From: Lachnospiraceae bacterium
Lineage (GTDB): Bacteria > Bacillota > Clostridia > Lachnospirales > Lachnospiraceae
DNA length: 64,000 nucleotides
Assembly (NCBI GenBank): GCA_017552985.1
Contig: JAFZNO010000093.1
Coordinates: forward strand, 20,438 to 84,437
Reading direction: 5' to 3'
The translations under genes and the position numbers were made by a program. The notes beneath the pieces were generated by a model. It searched no databases and had not been told where the DNA came from. It saw nothing but the letters and a program-made list of their open reading frames with translations. Positions 8,806 through 16,923 of the stretch are shown here, piece by piece. How positions within the stretch are numbered: position 1 is the first letter of the stretch; every line of letters begins with the position of its first letter.

Positions 8806-9611
8806 GCCAATTCACCTCCCAGCCTCTTATGGTTTGCGGCATATGCCTTTGCCTTGGATTTGGGGCTCCTAAGGCTTTCCAACTCCTCCGGACTGATCTG
8901 TTCCACCTGCTCCGGAATGGAAATCTTCTTTTCCACAAATTTCAAAATCTTTTCGAATAGAATCGTGATCGCCCAGTAAATGATCGCCAGGGATACGTAA
9001 ACCTCAAAGTATCTGTAATTTCTGCCGGACAAAATCTTTCCTTCCGCCGTCATCTCCACCACCGCACAGGTGAATGCAAGTGACGTTCCCTTGATGGCGT
9101 TGATAAAGGAATTTCCAAGGGACGGAAGTGCCACGGAGAGTGCTTCCGGGATAATGATCCTTCGGAGGGACTGCCATCCCGTCATGCCAATGGCTGCCGC
9201 CGCCTCATGCTGTCCCTTGTCTACGGAGAGAAGCGCTGCCCGGAACACCTCCGCGTCAAAGGCTGACTGGTTAAAGCCAAGCGCCAAAACCGCATATACA
9301 AAGCCCGGGATCGCAGCCACCTTTAGGTCGCTCCCCGTCTGCTGGTTGATATACTTTAACAGCATCGGCACGCCAAAGTAAGCAATGTATAACTGCACCA
9401 GCACGGGCGTGCCGCGCACCAGCGATACGTAAAAGGTTGCCAGCTTATCCAGCACCTTCACCTTCTTGATCTTGATGATGGCGATCAAAAGTCCCAAGAG
9501 CATTCCAAATACCGTGGAAGCGATCGCCAATTCCATGGTGATCGGGAGATATTTCAGCAGATCCGGGATCTGGGTGAATACTAACTTAAAATCGAATATT
9601 TTTCCTGTCAT
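8778..9611 (-). CDS. Polar amino-acid ABC transporter, permease
   Basis: 277 residues with hydrophobic spans near 20-45, 60-85, 95-115, 190-215 and the HisM/TcyB-type permease loop (EAAAAIGMTGWQSLRRIIIPEA) that docks on the ATPase. The N-terminal sequence PDLLKYLPITMELA is usual for the family. GGAGG precedes the ATG. The C-terminal 40 residues are charged and cytoplasmic. A single permease gene suggests a homodimer. Confidence 0.9.
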   Translation of the reverse strand: MTGKIFDFKLVFTQIPDLLKYLPITMELAIASTVFGMLLGLLIAIIKIKKVKVLDKLATFYVSLVRGTPVLVQLYIAYFGVPMLLKYINQQTGSDLKVAAIPGFVYAVLALGFNQSAFDAEVFRAALLSVDKGQHEAAAAIGMTGWQSLRRIIIPEALSVALPSLGNSFINAIKGTSLAFTCAVVEMTAEGKILSGRNYRYFEVYVSLAIIYWAITILFEKILKFVEKKISIPEQVEQISPEELESLRSPKSKAKAYAANHKRLGGELAWQKNRGLS

Positions 9612-9691
9612 TTTCTCACTCCCTCCTTTGCGTTTTCCGCAAGTCAGATATTGGAAAGGGCGGCACTTCTTGGCCGCCCGTATTCAAAGCT

Positions 9692-10615
9692 TTAGTTGAT
9701 GGTGCTTTCAAAATCCTCTGCCGCAGGAGTCGTGGTGTATCCAAAATACTGCTCAGACAGCTTCTCGAGGGTGCCGTCCTGATAGAGTTCCTTGATCGCC
9801 ACGTTAATGTCATCGCGGAGCTTCTTGCCCTTCTCGTCCTTTGCGTAGAGATAGTAGGTGTTTACGGTAGGCAGAATGTCTGCAAGTGCCTCTTCTTCAA
9901 GCGTTACCTTCTTGATTCCCTGGAACTGATACTCCTCAAAGTACGCAGAGATCATCGGACCGTCGTCGAGCGTAAAGTCTGCCGCGCCGTCTGCCACCTG
10001 CTGGTATCTAACGACAACGCCTGCATCGGAATAGATCAGCTTGATCTGCTCATCCGGATGCTCCTCATTCCACTGCTCGAGAGCCGCAGTATCGCCGCCG
10101 GATGCGCCAACGATCACGGAATATCCTCTTGCCGCCGCGTCATGCAGATCCTTTAAGGGCTCGTCATTCTCTCTCTGTACGAAAGCCTTGTCCGTGATCT
10201 TATAAGGATAGGAGAAGTAATAGGATTCGCCTCTCTGCTCGCGCCATACCCAGTTGCCTACGGTAACGTCATAGAGTCCGGAGAGAACGCCGGTAAGACC
10301 GTCCGTTGCGGAAACGTACTCTGCTTCATACTGAGGAAGTCTGTCGATCGCCTCCTTGAATACGGCATAGTCGAAGCCATCCGGCGTGCCGTCCTCATTT
10401 ACGTAAAGGTAGGGTGCGGGACCCTGGCTTACGTGAACCTTGATCTTAGTTACTTCTGCGTTGCCGGCGGCTTCACCTGCGGCCGAGCTCTCCGTCTTCT
10501 GCTCCGCCCCTGCCGCACTGGCCTTGGGGGCGGCATTGCCGCATCCCGCAAGGGTACCACTCAATAAAGAAACACTAAATGCTGCTGCCAATATGCTCAA
10601 AATTTTCTTTTTCAT
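9692..10615 (-). CDS. Amino-acid ABC transporter substrate-binding lipoprotein
   Basis: The ATG at 10615 is chosen because AGGAGG lies 8 nt upstream; the ATG two codons earlier leaves only 2 nt. A lipoprotein signal MKKKILSILAAAFSVSL is followed by the lipobox LAGC, then an Ala/Glu linker and a type II (SBP_3 family) domain with VNEDGTPDGFDYAVFKEA. About 307 residues. It would be lipid-anchored outside the membrane and feed the permease and ATPase genes just downstream. Cystine or a thiol amino acid is inferred as ligand from the operon only. Confidence 0.9.
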   Translation of the reverse strand: MKKKILSILAAAFSVSLLSGTLAGCGNAAPKASAAGAEQKTESSAAGEAAGNAEVTKIKVHVSQGPAPYLYVNEDGTPDGFDYAVFKEAIDRLPQYEAEYVSATDGLTGVLSGLYDVTVGNWVWREQRGESYYFSYPYKITDKAFVQRENDEPLKDLHDAAARGYSVIVGASGGDTAALEQWNEEHPDEQIKLIYSDAGVVVRYQQVADGAADFTLDDGPMISAYFEEYQFQGIKKVTLEEEALADILPTVNTYYLYAKDEKGKKLRDDINVAIKELYQDGTLEKLSEQYFGYTTTPAAEDFESTIN

Positions 10616-10642
10616 AATCATTTCCTCCTATGATCGCTCGTC

Positions 10643-11875
10643 TTATTTGTTGCTCAAAAGTCCCTTTAAGGGATTTACGGTTACGTCAAAATCAGGTCTG
10701 TAATTAGTGGGCTCTCTGTCCTCCCAAGAAGGAGAATTCCAGATGGTCTTGGAAATCTCGGACTGATAATCCTCAGGAGTCTCTCCTGCAGGATGCTTTA
10801 AGAACAGGTTCTCAGGATCTGCGGAAAGCTTTGCTCTCTCATGATCGGTCTTCCAAAGCTCCTCGAAGGGAATCAGGGGCACGATGCGCTCCTCATAACC
10901 CTTGAAGAATCCCTTGCCACCGCCAATGCCGCGGCCCTCGCGGAAGAAGGTATACTTTGCAAACTGAGGGATGGAATAAAGCTCTCTGATATATCCCCAA
11001 ATGTTCTTGTACTCCGTGATCCTCTTCTTCATGGGACCAATGGATCTAAAGTATCCGGTCTCCCATCTCACCAGGGATACGTAAGCCCGGATGTCAGAAT
11101 CCGTTACGTAATCGCCGAAGATGAAACGATTGGTCTCCAGTCTCTTGTCCAGCTTCTCAAGGGAATCAAAGAAATCTTCGTAGCCCTCGTTGTATGCTTC
11201 CCATGACACACCAAACGCCATGCGGTAATGACCGTTATTGATATGAGGGAAGAGCCAGTCATTGAACTCATCGATCTCTTTTCTGTACTTCTTGGGATAC
11301 AGGTCCGGTGCGTCCACTGGCTGGAACTTTCTGAACTGTACCTCAATGTAGTTGGATAATCTGTGGTAATCATTGTTGACTGCCTTCTTTTCAACAACGT
11401 CTACGAAAGTCGGCGTCGTTGCGCGTCCCTTGTAATCGGGATTTGCATTCTTATAAAATTCAGAGAGGAAGTGAACTCCCGTGATGGGATCCTTGTAATC
11501 CTTCTGGTCTGCGAAGCCATGACCATATTTGTTGGTCTCGCCGGAATGGCTCGTGGTCTGGTCTGCGATCACGTCCTGCAGTCCCAACAGATCTCTTGCG
11601 ATCACGGGGCGGTTGGACCAGTTGCATCCGTGTGCCCAATAAATGGCGAAGCGATTTGCCTCTGCCTTGTGCTCGCCCTCCTTGTCACCGAAGGGAACGA
11701 TGAAGGAGTTGGGCTGGCGTACGAAAACGCCTCTCTCATTGGTCTCATCCTTCTGCTCGTTCGGTCTGGGTGCCAGGCCTCCTGCCTCTGCCGCGAACTT
11801 CTCGGCAAGTTCATCCGTATAATCCGTTTTTACGTCCTGTGCTTTATGAAAACTTAAACTGCAACTATTTCCCAT
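10643..11875 (-). CDS. Glutathione S-transferase-like, ECM4/YqjG family oxidoreductase
   Basis: 410 residues from the ATG at 11875, which has AAGGAG 9 nt upstream; the frame extends 44 codons further but without a ribosome site. The sequence reads as a glutathionyl-hydroquinone reductase: an early thioredoxin-fold Cys motif in AHGCNWSNRP, the GVHFLSEFY stretch, and an all-alpha C-domain with RFIFGDYVTDSDIRAY. Family members usually have CPWAHR, so here the Cys is kept but its neighbours differ. Such enzymes reduce glutathionyl-quinones. Firmicutes often lack glutathione, so another thiol may be used. First large gene of the thiol operon. Confidence 0.85.
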   Translation of the reverse strand: MGNSCSLSFHKAQDVKTDYTDELAEKFAAEAGGLAPRPNEQKDETNERGVFVRQPNSFIVPFGDKEGEHKAEANRFAIYWAHGCNWSNRPVIARDLLGLQDVIADQTTSHSGETNKYGHGFADQKDYKDPITGVHFLSEFYKNANPDYKGRATTPTFVDVVEKKAVNNDYHRLSNYIEVQFRKFQPVDAPDLYPKKYRKEIDEFNDWLFPHINNGHYRMAFGVSWEAYNEGYEDFFDSLEKLDKRLETNRFIFGDYVTDSDIRAYVSLVRWETGYFRSIGPMKKRITEYKNIWGYIRELYSIPQFAKYTFFREGRGIGGGKGFFKGYEERIVPLIPFEELWKTDHERAKLSADPENLFLKHPAGETPEDYQSEISKTIWNSPSWEDREPTNYRPDFDVTVNPLKGLLSNK

Positions 11876-11962
11876 GGTTTTGATCTCCTTTTCGATTTTG
11901 ATTGTTATGTTAGAAAACATAAAACCGATTGCTTCGTGCTTCGCACTCTCGCATTTTGGCAA

Positions 11963-11999
11963 TAAAAATAGCAGCTCACGTTCCGTGAAACTGCCTGCT
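11963..11999 (-). terminator. Probable attenuator hairpin in thiol-operon leader
   Basis: On the minus strand GCAGTTTCACG pairs with CGTGAGCTGC (one bulge, one G-U) around a GAA loop, then TATTTTTATT. It lies between the Cys leader peptide and the GST-like gene. It is weaker than the metY hairpin, so conditional termination is plausible but unproven. Confidence 0.55.
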
Positions 12000-12029
12000 G
12001 ATCGCATTGCTTATTGTTTCATGGATACT

Positions 12030-12119
12030 CTAAGTAAACTGTATGAACCTACGCATCATGCAGCAACAGCAACACATCATCATCGTATTCTCCTTTACTC
12101 TTAATTCTGCTCTAGTCAT
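12030..12119 (-). CDS. Leader peptide with five consecutive Cys codons
   Basis: Read from the ATG at 12083 the peptide is MMMCCCCCMMRRFIQFT then stop; the Cys run is TGT TGC TGT TGC TGC. AAAGGAG lies 6 nt before this ATG. The frame also extends upstream to an ATG at 12119 with its own AAAGGAG 8 nt away, adding 12 residues. A hairpin with a T-rich tail follows about 35 bases after the stop. This fits a translational sensor of Cys-tRNA controlling the thiol operon. Neither start can be excluded. Confidence 0.7.
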   Translation of the reverse strand: MTRAELRVKENTMMMCCCCCMMRRFIQFT

Positions 12120-12198
12120 CGCCATTGCTCCTTTCTCCATGTTCTCTTTCATGGCTTTCATTTATTTCGTGCGACGTATCGTCGCTTGCGATGAATTG

Positions 12199-12227
12199 AT
12201 CATAATACTTTGCAAGCGAATTGTAAA
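12199..12227 (-). promoter_or_regulatory. Thiol operon promoter
   Basis: TTTACA, 17 nt, TATGAT on the minus strand. The start site would be near 12192, about 75-110 nt before the leader peptide. The -10 box is flanked by a 7-bp dyad, CGCTTGC and GCAAGCG. Confidence 0.7.
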
Positions 12228-12249
12228 TTACGTGACTTCTATCGCTCGT

Positions 12250-12266
12250 GATAAACTATGGTTATC
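12250..12266 (-). promoter_or_regulatory. Candidate LysR-type operator
   Basis: GATAAACTATGGTTATC is a 17-bp dyad centred about 66 bp upstream of the expected transcription start. That is the classic place for a LysR recognition site. A LysR gene ends 85 bp upstream. Confidence 0.5.
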
Positions 12267-12279
12267 GCGCAAGTCAAAA

Positions 12280-12314
12280 CAAAACCCCATTGACAAACGT
12301 GCCAATGGGGTTTA
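12280..12314 (-). terminator. Terminator after lysR
   Basis: On the minus strand AAACCCCATTGGC pairs with GTCAATGGGGTTT (a G-T and the loop ACGTTT within), followed by TTTGTTTT. It begins about 20 bases after the lysR stop codon. Confidence 0.8.
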
Positions 12315-12334
12315 CTTTCAACGCATTGCGAAGC

Positions 12335-13240
12335 TTACAGTTCCCGATAGCTAAGGAGTTCTTCCACGTAGGCCTTGCCATAGGCGGAAAGCTTGCTGCC
12401 CTTTCTCGTAATGTATCCGATGGTCAACGGATCCTCTTCCTTCAATTTGATGGACACAAGCCCCTGCAGGATCGCGTCATCCTCGGAAAGCATGCCGGAA
12501 CCAATGGAATATCCCTTTAAGCCGGCGATCAGCTCCATGGTGGTTGCCCTGTCGTCCGACTTGATCAGCTTTGTAAAATCATAGTCTGCCATCGCTTCCT
12601 CAGTTAGATAAAAATTACTGTCATCCGTCTGATCAAAGACCACGCATGGATACTCCCGGAGTTCTTCCAGTGAGATCTCCTTCCAGCCTGCGAAGGGATG
12701 TCCCTTCCAAACGTACGCATATGTCTCCCTCTGCATCAACGGCACAAATTCCAGCTGATATTCCTTTAGCAGCTTTTTCAAAACCTTTTCATTATTTCCG
12801 GAATACGAAACAACGCCAACCTCACTCTTTAAGTCCCTGACGTTTTCCAAAACTTCCCGCGTCTTCGTCTCATGAATGGAGAAGGAATATTTCTCCGGCT
12901 GAAATCTGCTGATCACGTTGGAAAAAGAACGGATGGCAAAATTATAATGCTGCGTCGACACGGAAAAACGTTCCTTCTCCTTGTCAGAGGACAGATAGCG
13001 CTCCTCCAGGATCTCATACTGGCCAAGCACCTTCTTTGCATAGGTGACAAACTCCCTGCCATCCTGCGTCAGGGCAATGCCCTTATTGGAGCGTTCAAAG
13101 ATCATGATGCCCAGCTCCGTTTCGAGATCCGTGATGGAACTCGAGAGCGCCGGCTGCGACACGTAGAGCTTCGTCGCCGCCTCACGCATGGAAGGCGACG
13201 CCGCAACCGTAAGCACGTATTTTAGTTGATTTAAATTCAT
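12335..13240 (-). CDS. LysR-family transcriptional regulator
   Basis: 301 residues. The N-terminal winged helix-turn-helix is clear: MNLNQLKYVLTVA, then SMREAATKLYVSQPALSSSI. The remainder is the two-lobed ligand-binding domain. GGAGGAGG precedes the ATG. It sits directly upstream of the thiol operon in the same direction, with its own terminator, and a dyad suited to LysR proteins lies before the operon promoter. CysB, CmbR and YtlI are LysR regulators of sulfur genes, so a thiol or O-acetylserine-like effector is likely, by inference. Confidence 0.92.
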   Translation of the reverse strand: MNLNQLKYVLTVAASPSMREAATKLYVSQPALSSSITDLETELGIMIFERSNKGIALTQDGREFVTYAKKVLGQYEILEERYLSSDKEKERFSVSTQHYNFAIRSFSNVISRFQPEKYSFSIHETKTREVLENVRDLKSEVGVVSYSGNNEKVLKKLLKEYQLEFVPLMQRETYAYVWKGHPFAGWKEISLEELREYPCVVFDQTDDSNFYLTEEAMADYDFTKLIKSDDRATTMELIAGLKGYSIGSGMLSEDDAILQGLVSIKLKEEDPLTIGYITRKGSKLSAYGKAYVEELLSYREL

Positions 13241-13324
13241 GACGGCACCTCCTCCCCACTTTCTTCCGTAAGACCATAAAGCATTCCGTAAAGTCTGCGA
13301 TCTATCCCTTCAAGGGTTGTGCGC

Positions 13325-13705
13325 TTAATTCTCTGCCTTTTTCTTGTAATAGTCATTTAACGCGGAGCGGATGGCCTCCTCCGCAAGGACGGAGCAGTGC
13401 ATCTTATAATCCGGCAGTCCGTCCAATGCCTCCGCAACGGCCTTGTTCGTCAGCTGCATTGCTTCTGACACAGGTTTTCCCTTGATGAGCTCAGTTGCCA
13501 TGGAGCTTGACGCGATCGCGCTGCCGCATCCAAAGGTCTCGAATTTTACGTCCGAAATAATGTCATCATCAATCTTCAAATACATCTTCATGATGTCGCC
13601 ACATTTTGCATTGCCAACCTCGCCGACGCCGTCCGCATTTTCGATCACGCCCACGTTGCGCGGATTGCGGAAATGATCCATTACCTTTTCACTGTATAAT
13701 GCCAT
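13325..13705 (-). CDS. Fe-S cluster scaffold, NifU/IscU N-terminal type
   Basis: 126 residues, a single IscU/NifU-N domain. The three conserved ligand cysteines are seen in NAKCGD, TFGCGSA and MHCSVL. It receives sulfur from the cysteine desulfurase and passes on Fe-S clusters. AGGAGG is 8 nt from the ATG and the gene follows nifS by 37 bp, a standard pair in anaerobic Firmicutes. The SufU zinc-binding insertion is absent. Confidence 0.95.
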   Translation of the reverse strand: MALYSEKVMDHFRNPRNVGVIENADGVGEVGNAKCGDIMKMYLKIDDDIISDVKFETFGCGSAIASSSMATELIKGKPVSEAMQLTNKAVAEALDGLPDYKMHCSVLAEEAIRSALNDYYKKKAEN

Positions 13706-13742
13706 GATACGTTCCTCCTAAATCCATTCTCTTTTTTTCATA

Positions 13743-14927
13743 TTACAGAATAAACGGTTTCTTCCCAGCCATGAGATCTCTCCAGATTGGCGAGAAGCTC
13801 CTAAGATATTCCACAACCTCTTTTACGGACTGGATGATCTCATCAACCTGTTCTTCCGTCACGTCCTCGCCTAAGGTCAATCTGAGGGACCCGTGTGCCA
13901 CGTCGTGTACCCTTCCGATGGCAAGAAGCACGTGGGAAGGATCCAAAGATCCTGAGGTGCAGGCACTGCCGGAGGACGCGGAAATTCCCTTGTCGTCCAA
14001 AAGAAGCAGCAGGGACTCTCCCTCAATTCCCTCAAAACAGAAATTCACGTTGCCCGGTAGTCTCTTTGTCTCATGGCCATTCAGCGCGGAATGAGGGATC
14101 TCACGAAGTCCCGCGATCAACTGGTCGCGTCTTTTCTTAAGCTTCTCACTGTTTTCCTCCAGATGCTCCGCCGCTTCCTTTAACGCGGCAGCCATGGCCG
14201 CAATGCCGGGAACATTCTCCGTGCCGGCCCTCTTTCCGCGTTCCTGCGCGCCGCCCTCGATCAGATTGGAAAGCAGAACGCCCTTCTTTGCATATAAGAA
14301 GCCTACGCCCTTGGGCCCATGGAATTTATGCGCCGAGGAAGAAAGCAGGTCAATATTGTCATCCGCCACGTTTACGGGAACGTGTGCGATGGCCTGAACC
14401 GCATCCGTGTGGAAAAGCACGCCGTGCTTTCTGCAAATTGCCCCGATCTCCCGGATCGGCTGAATCGTTCCGATCTCGTTATTCGCGTACATAATGGTCA
14501 CCAGGCAGGTATCCTCGCGGATGGCAGCCTCAAGCTCCTCCGGGCGGACCAATCCGTCCTCGTGCACGTCAAGAAGCGTGACGTCGTACCCTTCCTTCTT
14601 TAATTTCTCCAAGGTATGAAGCACTGCGTGATGCTCAAAGGCAGAGGAAATAATATGCTTCTTTCCCTTTCTCGCTCCAATCTTTGCGGCAGAGATGATC
14701 GCCTGGTTATCCGCCTCGCTTCCCCCGGAGGTAAACAAAATCTCCTTGGGATCTGCCCCGATCACTTCAGCCACGTCCTTTCTCGCCTGTTCCAAAACCT
14801 CCTTGGCTCTCTGTCCGATGGTATAGAGGCTCGAGGGATTTCCAAAGGTTTCATTCATGAGGGAAACCATGGTCTCGATCGCGCGGGGACTCATTTTTGT
14901 AGTTGCGGCATTATCAGCATATATCAC
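13743..14927 (-). CDS. nifS: Cysteine desulfurase (NifS/IscS)
   Basis: 394 residues starting from GTG, with AAGGAG 8 nt before. It removes sulfur from cysteine as an enzyme persulfide for Fe-S assembly. PLP lysine lies in SSAHKFHGPKG; the mobile loop with the active cysteine reads SGSACTSGSL. N-terminal DNAATTK is the family start. Paired with the scaffold gene downstream. Its promoter carries the Rrf2-type operator, and an IscR-like Rrf2 gene is divergently placed, so feedback by Fe-S status is expected. Confidence 0.95.
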   Translation of the reverse strand: MIYADNAATTKMSPRAIETMVSLMNETFGNPSSLYTIGQRAKEVLEQARKDVAEVIGADPKEILFTSGGSEADNQAIISAAKIGARKGKKHIISSAFEHHAVLHTLEKLKKEGYDVTLLDVHEDGLVRPEELEAAIREDTCLVTIMYANNEIGTIQPIREIGAICRKHGVLFHTDAVQAIAHVPVNVADDNIDLLSSSAHKFHGPKGVGFLYAKKGVLLSNLIEGGAQERGKRAGTENVPGIAAMAAALKEAAEHLEENSEKLKKRRDQLIAGLREIPHSALNGHETKRLPGNVNFCFEGIEGESLLLLLDDKGISASSGSACTSGSLDPSHVLLAIGRVHDVAHGSLRLTLGEDVTEEQVDEIIQSVKEVVEYLRSFSPIWRDLMAGKKPFIL

Positions 14928-14984
14928 GATATGATCTCCTTTTCTTGTTCTTTTGAATAAATATTATCCTTGTAACGTATTTGA

Positions 14985-15017
14985 ATTATATTCCTATTTA
15001 CCTACCGTGTCAATAGG
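14985..15017 (-). promoter_or_regulatory. nifS promoter with Rrf2-type operator
   Basis: TTGACA, 17 nt, TATAAT on the minus strand. The -35 box lies in CCTATTGACACGGTAGG (15001-15017), the same dyad as at metY and the second rrf2. Confidence 0.85.
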
Positions 15018-15032
15018 TTTATGAAAAATGAC

Positions 15033-15061
15033 TTGATTTACCTACTTACCCGAGGTATAAT
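15033..15061 (+). promoter_or_regulatory. Promoter of first Rrf2 gene
   Basis: TTGATT, 17 nt, TATAAT on the plus strand. It starts 16 bp from the operator of the divergent nifS promoter. An inverted ATTTACC...GGTAAAT spans it and may be another regulator site. Confidence 0.75.
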
Positions 15062-15097
15062 AGGGTAAATAATAATCCTTGTAAAGGCGGTGATTCC

Positions 15098-15544
15098 ATG
15101 ATTACAACCAAAGGACGCTATGCCCTGCGCGTCATGATCGATCTGGCTGAGAATAACGGACATGAAGTGTTTGTTCCCCTAAAAGACATTGCGGAAAGAC
15201 AAGAGATTTCGAAAAAGTATCTCGAGATCATCGTAAAAGACATGGTGACGGGTGATCTGCTCATCGGTGCCAGCGGAAAAGGCGGTGGCTACAAATTATG
15301 TCGCAAGCCTGAAGAATACAGCGTTGGCGAAATTCTGGAGGTCATGGAAGGAAAGCTCTCTTCCGTCAGCTGTCTGTCGGGCGACTTTAATGACTGCCCG
15401 AGAAAAAACAGCTGTCACACTCTGCCCATGTGGACTGAGTACGACAACATGGTTCATGATTTCTTCTACAAGAAAAAACTTACGGACCTATTGAAACCCT
15501 CAGCAAAAGCCCCATCCCAGAAAACAAAGAAGGCCAAGGCGTAA
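15098..15544 (+). CDS. Rrf2-family regulator, IscR-like
   Basis: 148 residues. The N-terminal winged helix (TKGRYALRVMIDLAE, then DIAERQEISKKYLE) and GGGYKL wing are standard for Rrf2. The cluster-binding region contains C-x7-C-x5-C followed by H (SCLSGDFNDCPRKNSCHTL), close to IscR ligands. It therefore probably binds a [2Fe-2S] cluster. The tail is Lys-rich. It diverges from nifS-nifU, whose promoter carries the dyad operator. The only gene clearly on the plus strand in this window. Confidence 0.92.
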   Translation: MITTKGRYALRVMIDLAENNGHEVFVPLKDIAERQEISKKYLEIIVKDMVTGDLLIGASGKGGGYKLCRKPEEYSVGEILEVMEGKLSSVSCLSGDFNDCPRKNSCHTLPMWTEYDNMVHDFFYKKKLTDLLKPSAKAPSQKTKKAKA

Positions 15545-15570
15545 CCGCCTGGCCTTTTCTTTTTCTTTTT
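15530..15570 (+). terminator. Terminator overlapping rrf2 stop codon
   Basis: AAGGCC-A-AGGCG pairs with CGCCT-GGCCTT, followed by TTCTTTTTCTTTTTT. The left arm lies in the last codons of the gene. It also separates the converging serine hydrolase gene. Confidence 0.85.
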
Positions 15571-15581
15571 TACAAGCGCGT

Positions 15582-16751
15582 TTATAGCATGATTCCGTTT
15601 ACCACCGCGCGCACTCTGTGATGATGATAAAGCTCCTCGTTCGGACGCATGTTGTGCATGTATGCGACGGAGAATTTTGCAACGGGATCCGCTTCCACCC
15701 AAATGCCCGTGCCGCCAGTCCAGCCAAAGTTGCCAAGATGTCCGTTATGACCATACTTCTGCGTAAGAAGCGTCCGAAAGCCCAATCCGTAACCATAGCC
15801 AGCCAGATAGTCATTCTCAAAATCAGCCATCTGAACGGGACCAAGCTGGTTTTCATGAAGCATTGCCACCGTGCCGCTGCCCAGGAATTTCTTTCCCTTA
15901 TAAGTGCCGCCGTTCGCCAGCATCTGCATGAATACCGCAAAGTCATGGGCGCTGATGAGAAGATTCGGGCGGGCACCCGCGGGCACGCTCTCAGGATTCA
16001 GTGCCGAGAAGTCCGTTGCCCTCTCAAACTGTCCCGGTCCCTTCTTTGCGTAATTCGTTACGATGCGGTCCTGATTCCAAGGGCGGGCAAACGTATCTGC
16101 ATCCTCAAGCTCCAAAGGATCGATAAGGCGATCCTTAAAGACCTCCCGCAAGGGCTTTCCCTCAAACGTCTCGACGAGAACACCCGTAATTTCAGAGCCA
16201 AAACCGTACTGCCAGTGAGAACCCGGCTCAAACATCACGGGAACGTTGGCCATGACGCGCACTTCCTCAGCGATGGTGCTGGGTCCCTTCTTCAGAAGCT
16301 CCGCCATCTGTCTGCTCATGGCAGCCAGCGTCGGCGTCGTCGGATTTGCTGACGGCACCATGCAATACGGAAGCCCACACGACATGGCAACCGCATCCCG
16401 GATGGTGATCGGTTTCTCCAACGGTTCCACTACGATCTCCCCGTTTGGACGCATGACGTATTTCTGCGTATTCTTCCACTCCGGCAGATAGTAATACAGC
16501 GGATCGCTGAAAAGGAACTTTCCTTCTTCGTAGATCATGCCAAGAATGGCGTAAGTAAACAGCTTCGTCGTGGAAGCCTGGCTGAACATGCTGTGGACGT
16601 CCACCTTCTTCCCGGATTCAACGTCCGCGTATCCGGCCTCGCCGTGGTAGATCATTTCATCCCCCTGCATGATTGCTACCGCGCAGCCTGGATTCGTTCC
16701 CTGCTCAACAAAACCCTTTAACAAATTGTCCAATCTTGAGAAATCCTTCAT
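15582..16751 (-). CDS. Serine hydrolase, class C beta-lactamase/esterase family
   Basis: 389 residues from the ATG at 16751, 6 nt after GGGAGG; an in-frame GTG five codons earlier would overlap that site. The active serine and lysine are in ASTTKLFTYAI (SxxK), with a YGFGSEITG segment in the Tyr position and a late GHLGNFGWTGG motif replacing KTG. No signal peptide is visible, so it is probably cytoplasmic. This broad family contains esterases, peptidases and penicillin-binding-like proteins, so the substrate cannot be told. It has its own promoter. Confidence 0.85.
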   Translation of the reverse strand: MKDFSRLDNLLKGFVEQGTNPGCAVAIMQGDEMIYHGEAGYADVESGKKVDVHSMFSQASTTKLFTYAILGMIYEEGKFLFSDPLYYYLPEWKNTQKYVMRPNGEIVVEPLEKPITIRDAVAMSCGLPYCMVPSANPTTPTLAAMSRQMAELLKKGPSTIAEEVRVMANVPVMFEPGSHWQYGFGSEITGVLVETFEGKPLREVFKDRLIDPLELEDADTFARPWNQDRIVTNYAKKGPGQFERATDFSALNPESVPAGARPNLLISAHDFAVFMQMLANGGTYKGKKFLGSGTVAMLHENQLGPVQMADFENDYLAGYGYGLGFRTLLTQKYGHNGHLGNFGWTGGTGIWVEADPVAKFSVAYMHNMRPNEELYHHHRVRAVVNGIML

Positions 16752-16805
16752 AAAACGCCTCCCCACAATGATGATTTTTTGAAAGAAACACCTGAATCTA
16801 TTGTA

Positions 16806-16834
16806 AGTATAACGTTTTACCTAATTCCCGTCAA
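16806..16834 (-). promoter_or_regulatory. Promoter of serine hydrolase gene
   Basis: TTGACG, 17 nt, TATACT on the minus strand, about 50 bp before the ATG. Confidence 0.75.
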
Positions 16835-16877
16835 CGCGTCATTAAGACCTGTTTCTTAGTCAAATCCCTTGCTGAAA

Positions 16878-16919
16878 CAGAAGGCATCTTCCCAGCCTTC
16901 GGCCGGGCCCCTCCTTCTG
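16878..16919 (-). terminator. Possible terminator after second rrf2
   Basis: CAGAAGG and CCTTCTG arms enclose a GC-rich inner stem, five bases after the stop codon. The tail has only TTT, so termination may be partial. Confidence 0.45.
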
Positions 16920-16923
16920 TATA

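Noticed and set aside
11876-12007. N-terminal extension of the GST-like protein to 12007
   Set aside because: The extra 44 codons have no ribosome site and overlap the leader hairpin; the ATG at 11875 has AAGGAG at good spacing.
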